A stretch of 64,000 bases of DNA from Astropecten irregularis (Eukaryota; Echinodermata; Asteroidea; Paxillosida; Astropectinidae), in assembly GCA_963971285.1 (NCBI GenBank), contig OZ020265.1, positions 570,001 through 634,000 on the forward strand. The letters are read 5' to 3'. Positions 11,901 to 23,900 of this stretch are shown here, one piece after another. A program made the position numbers and the translations under genes. How positions within the stretch are numbered: position 1 is the stretch's first letter; every line of letters starts with the position of its first letter. The notes under the pieces were generated by a model, which was not told the origin of the DNA, did not search any database, and saw only the letters and a program-made list of their open reading frames with translations.

Positions 11901-14900
11901 AAGATCCTGCTAGGATCGAAACGTCAGGCCCTCCTAACTCTGAGAATTATTTATTTATTAGGTTGTTAATTTGGTTGATGAGCAGTTTGCACCAGTTTAT
12001 AACTTGCAATGTTTTTATTTGATAGTTGAAATTCCGCAAGGAGCGCAACGCCAACTTCCAGGGTATGATAGCAATGGACGACGTACAGTTCACAAACTGC
12101 GCCCTGCCCGACCCCGCCCTGTCATGTGACACCTCCAGCAACTTCTGGTGTGCCAACCGAGCATGTGTTGATAAAAGCCTTGTCTGTGATTGGTCGGATG
12201 ACTGCGGTGACTCGACTGATGAAGATCTACAGTCTTGCAGTGAGTACACTTGACATCCCATAGAAGTTGACAATCGACTTGAGTCAAACATATCAGATAT
12301 TAGTACCATTGGAATGAGCTTGAAAAGAGCTTTCCAACGGTATGCAACACTTGGGGTGCTATCTTCCTCTGTCTGTTGAAACCTGAGACAATTCAGGAGA
12401 TTTTGAATGGGATAAGTCAACAGAATGTTGCCTTTGAATAGCTGGACAGGCTGATGACACTTGGCGACAATCCTACAAACCATAACAACCATTGTAATGA
12501 GCAATGAAAAGAGCTTTCCAATGGTATGTGACACTTTGGGTGCTATCTTCCTCTGTCTGTTGAAACCTGAGACAATTCAGAAGATTTTGATGCGCAAACA
12601 ACTTTAAATACAGCGAAAAACTTGTTGCAAACATTTGAATGTAAATAATGTTGCTTTTTATTCACAAAATCAAAAACAACACAATGCCTAAGAACTGTTG
12701 ACCTTGCTAAAGACATTATTCCACTTTCTTAGTGATACAAAGCCACAAATTATTAAAACAATGCAAGTAAAAATGTTGTCCTCTCTTTTCGATAGTTACC
12801 AGCGGTTATCGGATGTGCAGCTTTGAAAACAACCTCTGTGATTGGACACAGGCCATCGGCACCGATCAATTTGATTGGACTAGATTCAAAGGCACAACGG
12901 CTGCAGTGGACACAGGACCGTCCAGGGACCACACACTTGGAACCAGTGAGGGTGAGTTGGTGACAGAGCAAAAAATGAATATATCCCAGTTCTAGGCCTT
13001 CTCTAGGCCAAGCAGCCTGTAACAGACTCTGGTTGAAGCGACGGTCTCAGTGTTTCTTAATCAGGGAGAGAAACTTAAATACTGGTTGGGCCCAGCAGTT
13101 GAAAAGCCTGGCCAGGCCTGTGGGCCGGGCCTGAAATCCTCCTCTTGTCAGCCCTGAACTTCACTACAATAGAGCTGCTTCAAATCAATCAAGCCTGGCT
13201 TCTGGATACTGTCCATGATCAATGTGGACTCAATCTGTCAATCAGGTTTATACCAACTATGATCCAGGACACAGCAGGGGCTTGAAGTTGATAGTTCAAG
13301 GCTGGGGATTATAGAAGCCAAAGAGCCCAGGCAAAGCCCAGGCCTGGCATACCTTTTCAGTGACTGGGCCCAACCGGCATTCAATTTTCTTTCTCTTAAT
13401 ACCTGTGTATTATGTTGTCATGGATACTGTTGGTAAGCAATTGTTCCTCTCCTTCTTAATACCGGACACAGGTTATTACATGTACATTGATTCATCACCT
13501 GGTAACTTTGGTAATTCAGCACAGCTACTGAGTCCTAGTTACATGGTACCTCCTGGAAATGACTGTAAGGTGAGCTTACTATAACCACCTGTCGTTAAGT
13601 TTTTATTCATACACCTGTTAGTCATTATACCACTCTATGCACCAGTCTCTTGATGCCTGGGTTTGTTTAACTAGGAGCATTATTCAAACACCTGTTCCAA
13701 CTTTGATACCAGCTTGTAGTTCATATTCATACATCAATTTAAAGTTAGTTTCATACTTTGGTTTTTGTCAAAGAAATACAGATTCATGGGCAAAAATATC
13801 AAGGAAGATACAGTAACCATCATCTGTGAAATTTTCAGTCCCATACGGTGCCAACTTTTTGAGAAAACTGTGAAAAACGCCCACTGTAATTTAAAAATCT
13901 TTTCACTGTTTAGTTTGATGGGCAATTTGAAATGGTATAAAACTTGTATTGACTGAATGATTCAAACACAAAACAATTTTAATCATTGTCACTTCCAGCT
14001 CCGGTTCTTCTATCACTTGTTTGGTGAAAACATCCAAGATCTCAAGGTGATGCTCCGTTCCTATGGCAACAGTAACTACGGTGCCCAGACAGTCTGGTCA
14101 GAAAGCGGTAACCAAGGAGATGTGTGGAGGAGAGCAGAGATTGCAATAACGAGTAGTTCACCATTCCAGGTAGGTTATTAAGGAGAACTATTAAGGAGAT
14201 GTTGGTTGTTGAAGATGTAAAATGTTATGAAATAAGGCATTAATATATACCTAGATTCGAAATTGCTTTGAATTACAATTAACTATAGAATTCCATTTCA
14301 GGAATTGAATGAGTTTTTGGGCCTCATCCCAATTTTCAGGCTGTGGCTACCAACAGCCAAGGTTTTGTACATAGCCTTAGCTATATCTTTAGATTTAACA
14401 ATAATGGACCGTTCCGGCCTATCAATCAAACTGTGCGCATTGACCAATTTTGGTGGACACAAAAGCTTAATAATGAAGGTTATAGTTGTTGTCGTCCATT
14501 ACCTCGGTTAAACTCGGTCACATGCTGTATGTAAACAGGGCTCGAATTTCGTGAACAAAAGTTGTGGACAGCAGGTCTAGAAATCCAAGCGTTTTACTAG
14601 ACCTGAACTTTTTTTCACTAGACCTGTGGCATTCATGAACATAGGAAAACTGTAATTGTACGGTGTCAATAATCGTCAATTTAGGCACCATTTAAATCAC
14701 TAGAAAATCACTAGACAGCCAGACTAGTGCAGTACAAACTTTACTAGACCGACACTGAAATCACTAGACTCGGTCCACGGTCTAGTGGATATTTCGAGCC
14801 CTGGTAAAACATGTAGCATTGCTAAGGTGGGCGGGGCTTAAAAGCAAAGCCGGAACAGTCTGTTGACCAAGGATACAGCATAAACATTGGTTGTGGCTGT

Positions 14901-17900
14901 CGGTAAAATACACGTCTTAAATCCTGGTTCATATTCTCTACTTCCCTATAAACACAGATCGCAATTGAAGCTTCTGTCGGTTTTGTTGCTAACGGCGACA
15001 TCGCCGTGGACGACATCAGCCTGACGCCCGGTTGCCAGGCGTACAGTGGGTCACTCCCCTTTGCCCCGGCAACCTCCCCTCCGCCTACCGGTTCAGCCCA
15101 ATGCTCAGACGGTCAGTTTTACTGTGTAGTGGACGAGAGGTGTATTGGCATGATCGACGTTTGCGACTTCAAAATGGATTGTATGGACGGAGAAGATGAA
15201 AAGGATTGTGGTAAGAGTTTCAAACATCGTGTCTGAAAAGTCATTTTCATTTTGCAGATCAAGACTGATGGTCTCTTCACAGTATAAATAGGACTGGAAG
15301 GGGTACCTAGTCCACAGCAAGGCTGCAATGAATGCCTCCACCCCTATGGTGTGGAGAAACCAGTCCCTCACACTGAAACAAGACTGATGGTCTCTTCACA
15401 GTATAAATAGGACTGGAAGGGGTACCTAGTCCACAGCAAGGCAGCAATGAATGCCTCCACCCCTATGGTGTGGAGAAACCAGTCCCTCACACTGAAACAA
15501 GACTGATGGTCTCTTCACAGTGTAAATAGGACTGGAAGGGGTACCTAGTCCACAGCAAGGCAGCAATGAATGCCTCCACCCCTATGGTGTGGAGAAACCA
15601 GTCCCTCACACTGAAACAAGACTGATGGTCTCTTCACAGTGTAAATAGGACTGGAAGGGGTACCTAGTCCACAGCAAGGCAGCAATGAATGCCTCCACCC
15701 CTATGGTGTGGAGAAACCAGTCCCTCACACTAAAACAAGACTGGTGGTCTCTTCACAGTATAATAGGACTGGAAGGGGTACCTAGTCCACAGCAAGGCAG
15801 CAATGAATGCATCCACCCCTATGGTGTGGAGAAACCAGTCCCTCACACTGGAACAAGACTGATGGTCTCTTCACAGTATAATAGGACTGGAAGGGTACCT
15901 AGTCCACAGCAAGGCAGCAATGAATGCCTCCACCCCTATGGTGTGGAGAAACCAGTCCCTCACACTGAAACAAGACTGATGGTCTCTTCACAGTATGAAT
16001 AGGACTGGAAGGGGTACCTAGTCCACAGCAAGGCAGCAATGAATGCCTTCACCCCTATGGTGTGTAGAAACCAGTCCCTCACACTGAAACAATCTCTTCA
16101 GATTGCAAACAGGACAAATAGTTTCACCTTGAACAAGTCTAAATTTGCAAGGATAACTTTCCCCCCAAACCTTTATCGCCTTTAGGAGGTTTTACCAAGG
16201 GCCATTTCTAGGCCCAGACCATGGAAGTAGAGGTAGAGGCCTTTGTCAACCTTCTTTTATTTCTCTACCACAGTTCAGTCAGTGTGTGACTTTGATTCGG
16301 GCTCGTGCCATTGGAGCCTCTCTGATGGTGATTTCTACTGGTCACTGGTGCAAGGCAACGGAGGTGACCAGAACCGTCCTGCCACTGACCACACGTCTCA
16401 GTCCACCCTCGGTACGTAAGGAAAAAATACAGAGCAACATTCTTACATTATAATTTTTTTAGAGTGCTCTTTTGAAATATGAAGTAGTAGGAAGAGAGTC
16501 TTTGAAGCTGGTTGGGCCCAGTCACAGAAAAGCCAGACCAGGCCCTGGGGCCAATTTCATAGAGCTGCTTAAGCACCAAAATTTGCTTAATTGAGCACCA
16601 AAAACCTTGTTTAATAAAATCAGTGTGCCAGCCAAAACTACTTGTCATGCTTGTGAATGTTATGCTCAGCAAACAATGGCTGAATACAAGCGGTAAACAT
16701 CACATGAACATTTGGTTGGTAATCCTGTTTGATCAAGGAAGACTCTTCATGCTTAAGCAATTTTTGTGCTTAAGCAGCTCTATGAAATTGGCCCCTGGGC
16801 TTTGCCTGGGGTCTTGGGCTTCTATAATCCCTAGCCGTAGACTGCTGTGTTCTGGATCATTGACAGATTGAGTCCACATTGATCATGGACAGTATCCAGA
16901 AGCCAGGCTTGATTGATTTGAAGCAGCTCTATTGTAGTGAAGTTCAGGGCTGACAAGAGGAGGATTTCAGGCTTGAAGGCCCAGGCCTGGCCAGGCTTTT
17001 CAGTGGCTTGGCCCCAACCGGTATTAACGTTTCTCTCCCTTGGGTATATTTCAAAAACATCTTGTGTAGGCCTAGTGAGCAAATCTTATTTTCAACAAAA
17101 CTCCAATCCAGGTTTACAATTTCTGGTAAACATTCCAGGTTTTTATGCCAATGCCATGAGCAAAAACAACGTTGCTGGAATCGCAACAATGACATCAGCT
17201 ACACTCTCCGAAACCAACACCAACTGCAAGCTGGACTTCTGGTACTACATGACGGGTACAAACGTAGGATCCCTAGGTGTGATGACTTCTCAAGCTGGTA
17301 TGAATAGCACTGTCTGGTACATCAGTGGATCTCAGGGGTCTGAATGGCAGAAAGCTGAGATGATACTCGGAGCTGGTAGTGACTATTATGTGAGTAACCA
17401 CAAAACAATCCAAACAAACGAATTTCCGCTCCACCGCACACGAAACTGCATGGTGTAAGGTGGGCGAGGACACCGCAGTAATGGCGGATGGTATTTCGTG
17501 CAGTCGGATCGGTGCATACTGAAACAGTTTGCAAGAAATCATTGCTGTTTTTTTTTTCCGTCTTGTCTTCTTTCAGGTGATCATTGAGGCTCGGAGATCA
17601 GCAACATACTCAGGCGGTATTTCCATAGATGACGTCAGTTTCTACAGCTGCTCACCGCCTCTTATCACCGGCGTGCCCTGCAACGACGACCAATTCCGCT
17701 GCAGTAACTCGCTGTGCATCGATCAGCTGTCAGTCTGCGACTTCAAGAACGACTGCATGGACAACAGTGATGAAACCAATTGTGGTATGCTTAGCAGAAA
17801 AACTTGCTAACCATGAAACCAATTGTGGTTTGCTAAGCAGAAAAACTTGCTAACCATGAAACCAATTGTGGTATGCTATTAAAGCAGAAAAACTTGCTAA

Positions 17901-20900
17901 CCATCAAACCAATTGTGGAATGCTTAGCAGAAAATCTTGCTAACCATGAAACCAATTGCGGTACAGTATGCTATCAAAAAAAACTTGCTAACCATGAAAC
18001 CAATTGTGGTATGCTTAGCAGAAAAACTTGCTAACCATGAATCCAATTGTGGTATGCTATCAAAAAAACTTGCTAACCATGAAACCAATTGTGGTATGCT
18101 ATGCAAAAAAACTTGCTAACCATGAAATTACTGTCTTAATAAAAACAGGATTATCAACCAAATTAGATTTGTTGTGTATCACTTGTGATTGTTCTTGGGC
18201 TGTTGTTCACTGACCATGATTATGAAATGGAATTTTTAATGGTGGTTTGTACGTTTTATTTGACAAGACATTTTTGTGCTAAGCAATTTTTTATGCTTCC
18301 CTTCCCTTAACTCATAATTAGTGACAAGGGTGAGTTATGCACCCCCTCGAGGTCCAACTAAACTGGATGTGGTTGAGATAGACCGTTCAGATGTCTTAAG
18401 GCACATTTGTAGACCGATCTACGAAGTCTAGACTGTCCCTCCTCGACGGTCTTAGTTTTCGAAGATAGACCGTTTTACCACCCAAAACGTAGGCCGTTCA
18501 GACACAAGTATAGGAAGACCCTTTTCAGTTAAAACCCAAGATAGACCAGTTTTAGTACTGTGTCTAAACGCCCCCATTGCCCAGCCAGATGACCTCTATT
18601 TGACCAATGGCTGATATAAGGCCGAACAAATCAAAGCAAAATATATCCCTGACAGAAGTTACTGATTTGTTGACTAAGAAAGTTTTAATTTCGTGAGTCT
18701 GTTGTCTTATCCTCAGGGCGGTCGATGAGTTGCAGTTTTGATGAGGACCTGTGCAGATGGCATCAGGAATATGACGATGATTTTGATTGGTCGTTGAGGA
18801 GTGATGGAGCTGGAGGGTTGAGTGTTGGACCAATGAATGACCACACGACAAATTCAAACCAAGGTATTAAAAGAAATTTACGAATAAAAGCAGGCAACTG
18901 AGCTATCCAGCCCTTTGTTGGCGGTGTCTCTCAAATAAACAATAGTCTTTTTCGTTTGGCAGTCATCAGTAGCCATGAAACCACTGAAATACCGCTATCT
19001 CCCAAGGATCAAAGATAATTGACTATTAGGGACACGTGAACTTACCTGGATAGCTCAGTTGGTAAGAGCGCCGGTACGGTATTCCAGAGGTCCCTGGTTC
19101 GAATCCCGCTTCAGTCAATTTTTCTTTGTCTGCTTTTCAATGATTTATTTTTTATTGCATTTTTTTTTTTAGTTTTGAAGGAGTGACTTACAAAGTGAAT
19201 TTGCTCAATTATGTTCATACTTCTCATTTTGACATTTGTCAAATAATTATTTCCTCTTCTAGGGAACTACCTTTATATTGATTCTTCGTGGCCGAGACGA
19301 GCTTCTGACATGGCTAGACTGGGCAGCCCTTCCATCAGTAGAAACAGCAACAACTGCTATGTAAGTTCACAAACAGGAGTTAAGCTTTAGTACAGTGGAA
19401 CGCTATTATAAAGAACACTGCTATACCGAATATTTGGCCGTACCAAACATTATCCTTTATGATGTGATCAATGAAAGGACTTGTCAACTATAACTATCCT
19501 TAGATACGTATACAACGTACATAGGCAATTTCTGTGTACAAAACATATATAAACATTGTTGTTTAAATCACTGAAACGAGCCACTATATTGTAATGGGCA
19601 ATTTCTGCCGTGTTTGTTATAGCGGCGTTCCACTCTAGTAACATTTTATGTTTGAATACGAAAGCTTTTACCTTTTTAATCTTTGTCTCATGGACCCTTC
19701 CGGCCTGTCAATCAAACTGTAAGCTTTGACCAATTGGAGGACGCCTTTCAATCAGGTGACCACGAAAGCCTCGGTCAAACTCGGTCACACGCTGTATGTA
19801 AAACACACATGTGGGAAGGGCTTAAAAGCAGAGCTGGAACGGTCCATTATAGACCTATATGAATCCAAGTCTGACATTTTTATTCGAGTGACTTGCTATT
19901 TGATAATTTTTACCTCAATAAACCAAAAAGAAATAAAATTATACTTTGTCGTAATTTGTATGTTTTTGGAAGTTGGAATATTTTGTGACGTTCGCCTTAT
20001 TTTTTGTCCCAGGTTCGATTCTGGTATTACATGAATGGTGAGGATGCAGGAACCATCGTCGTACGTCAGCGTCCGTCGTATCTTAGCAACACCTTGCCAC
20101 AGATGGAGCGCATCACTGGTTACCAAGGCAACGCCTGGCATCTAAAGTCCATGTCTGTCAACAATCCAGGGGTGGACTTTGAGGCAAGTCTAAGCCATAT
20201 CCATTACCCATGTCTGTTAGCCATAGCTATTGACTGCAGCCGTTCTTATAGACCTGTGTGTTACTAAGCCGCAGCCTGAAACAAACCTATGACAGCCATA
20301 GCTATTGACTCCAGCCCTTTCCATAGACTTGTGTGTAATTAAGCCGCAGCCTGAAACAAACCTATGACAGCCATAGCCATTGACTGCAGCCCTTTCCATA
20401 GACTTGTGTGTAATTAAGCCGCAGCTTGAGATATATCAATGGTAGCCATTGCCAATGACTGCAGCCGTTTCCATAGACTTGTGTGTTATTTGTAGCCACA
20501 GCCAGGGATATGGACACATGTACCAACTTGTCCAATCATATAGAAGCAAATGACAGGAATAATGATTTTCTTAAGGACATCATGTAAGGACAATCAAAAT
20601 GGGAGACTTTTGAGAACCGATCTTCAAGTCAACAGCGCACGTGCACGCACACGCACAACAGCGCATGCGCAAAACAACTTGTGCATGCTTACAATTGCGT
20701 GCGCGTGCGGTGTTGACTTGAAAACGGTTTCTCAAAAGTCTCCCATTGTATTGAAAATTTGGAGGATTTTCAAAGAAAGATGCATGACTGAAGTGGGATT
20801 AGAACCTGCAACCTCCAGAATACTGCTCCGGTACTCCACCAATTGAGCTATCAAGCGTTATTCTCAGCAGCGTCCCAAATGATCAGTTACCTTAGATTGA

Positions 20901-23900
20901 TTTTGATATTGATTGGTATTGATTGGTATTGATTGATATTGATTGGTTTTGATTTATTTTGATTGACAGATCGTGATAGAGGGAATGGCTGGTTCGAGTC
21001 CAAGAGGCAGCGTGGCTATTGATGATGTCTCCTTCTCTTCAGGATGTATCATGGTGAGTGAGGCTGCTCAGAGTTAGGAGGGCCTGACATTTCAATCCTA
21101 ACAGGATCTTTCTCAAAGGCTGCTTAGAGTTAGGAGGGCCTGACATTTCAATCCTAACAGGATCTTTCTCAAAGGCTGCTCAGAGTTAGGAGGGCCTGAC
21201 ATTTCAATCCTAACAGGATCTTTCTCAAAGGCTGTTCAGAGTTAGGAGGGCCTGACATTTCAATCCTAACAGGATCTTTCTCAAAGGCTGCTTAGAGTTA
21301 GGAGGGCCTGACATTTCAATCCTAACAGGATCTTTCTCAAAGGCTGCTCAGAGTTAGGAGGGCCTGACATTTCAATCCTAACAGGATCTTTCTCAAAGGC
21401 TGCTCAGAGTTAGGAGGGCCTGACATTTCAATCCTAACAGGATCTTTCTCAAAGGCTGTTCAGAGTTAGGAGGGCCTGACATTTCAATCCTAACAGGATC
21501 TTTCTCAAAGGCTGCTTAGAGTTAGGAGGGCCTGACATTTCAATCCTAACAGGATCTTTCTCAAAGGCTGCTCAGAGTTAGGAGGGCCTGATGTTTCGAT
21601 CCTAGCAGGATCTTTCTCAAAGGTTGCTCAGAGTTAGGAGGGCCTGACGTTTCGATCCTAGCAGGATCTTTCTCAAAGGCTGCTCAGAGTTAGGAGGGCC
21701 TGATGTTTCGATCCTAGCAGGATCTTTCTCAAAGGTTGCTCAGAGTTAGGAGGGCCTTACGTTTTGATCCTAGCAGGATCTTTGTCAAAGGGTGCTCAGA
21801 GTTAGGATGGCCTGACGTTTTGATCTTAGCAGGATCTTTCTCAAAGGCTGCTCAGAGTTAGGATGGCCTGACGTTTTGATCCTAGCAGGATCTTTCTCAA
21901 TGGCTAAATGACAAAAGAACAAAGCTTGCATTGTTAGGATGGCCTGATCTTAGCAGGTTAGCAGGATCTTTCTCAAAGGCTGCTCAGAGTTAGGATGGCC
22001 TGACGTTTTGATCCTAGCAGGATCTTTCTCAATGGCTAAATGACAAAAGAACAAAGCTTGCATTGTTTTAATCACATTCTTGTGGAAAGGTCATATCGTT
22101 AATAGTTCCGATCATTTTGGATTGTTCCATTTTCAGGGAGGTGACCTACCTGGTGAACCAATGAGGGGTGATATTAGTCTCTACTGTCCTGACGGCCAGT
22201 ACGCCTGCCTGACGTCTTCCGGATGTTACAGCCAATCACATCACTGCGATTTAATCCCACAATGCAGTGACTCGTCTGACGAAAATACTTGTGGTGAGTA
22301 TGAAGCATCTTTAAAAAGATAGATACTCAAATGCAATTCTCTAACCTTAAAACGTTTGATAAGGAGTAATGCTAATGCAATTCTAGATTGTGTTCTGTGA
22401 TTTCAGAAACTTTAACATAGTTGTCAAATGTTTGTGCTAAGTATGAAATTGTCCTATGGTGGCTATGGCTACCTGGCCAATTTTTCAGAATCTTCAGTTC
22501 TTCTCCAAGAACCTTAGTTCTTTGGATTCATTCTAAGGTTCTTGTTTGTATCTAAGGTTCTGAGTGTCACTTTGAGAGTGGGAGTAGTGCATGTGGATGG
22601 TATCATGCTTACTCTGATGTTGGTATGGACTGGCTCTATGGACAACCAACAGGTACAGGGCCAAATACTGATCACACAACGGGAACAGATCAAGGTACGT
22701 ATCAACAATTCTATGGGCGTTTATGAAACGGAGGCTCAGGCTCAGGCTCCAGCTCTGTCATCCATATGCTGAAATTGTAGGTTGTGGTTTTCCATTGAAG
22801 CTGAAGCTCTGTTTTCATTTTTCAAACCAGAGAATCTATTTCTGAACCGCAGCCAAAAGTCTCTATTTTGATGCCCGTTATTTTAGAATGGATTCACGAA
22901 ATGGAGCCGGAGCCTGAGGTGGAGACTGGGCAACCGTTTAGTTAACGCCTTATAAACTCCATTTGCCACGTCTCGGAATGTTAACCATTTAGTATATTCC
23001 CATTTATGGAACTTCAATTCCACATTGGAAGCAAGTCTGATAGTGTAAACCTCAATTGCTTGGCATAAAAAGTTCCTTATTGGAACCTTAACACTTTGGT
23101 ATGTTCCCACCCATGAAACCTCAACTAAAGATAACACAACAATGTAGTGTCAATTTAAATTGCATGGCATAGAAAGTTCCTGATTGGAACCTTAGTTTTT
23201 TGGTATGTTCCCATCCATGGAACCCCAATTCAACAAAGATAGCAAGACAAGGTAGTATAAATCCCAATTGCCTGGCCTAAGATGTTCCTTTAATTAGAAC
23301 CTTAACACTTTGGTATGTTCCCACTTGTGGAACCTCAACTCCACAACCACAAAAAGCCAATGTTACTTCATATTTAAAGGTTCCAACTCCAAACCCTGGA
23401 ACTTAAAAAACTCTGAAATGTTCCAAATCATGGCCTATAGCTTGAATCAGGGTATTAGAGTGAAATAACTCACTACAATTTAAGTTCTTGTTAAAAATCT
23501 GATCACTTCCTCCTTGCTTAGTAATATCAATTTTAACTGCTCCTCCTTTTATCTCTTTGCAGGATTTTTGATGATGGTCATTCCGCCACAAAGTTTCTCG
23601 TTACCCGGCAAAGCAATTCTAAGTTCCCTGGTGTACCAGCGATCCAGTCCGTTGTGCGATTTCAGTTTCTACTTCTACAACGGGAACAATCTGAACTCGA
23701 TAACGGTTAACATAAAGATGGGAGACACTTCGGAACTAAAGGTTCATTTCCAAATTAATGTCATGACTGCTATCATGTATAGGTGTTTCCATTTGATTGC
23801 GACATTTCAACATCCTTGGGTCGATTTCACGAAGCCCTACGTTCGATCGTAACTCGAGTTACGAAGGATAACCCTTCGTAGGGGGCCTATCCCACGTAGG

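Noticed and set aside
17111-17138. Alternative acceptor at 17111/17112 for the MAM 6 second exon
   Set aside because: It keeps the frame but inserts ten residues where all other modules start with Gly-aromatic; the acceptor at 17138/17139 fits the family better.
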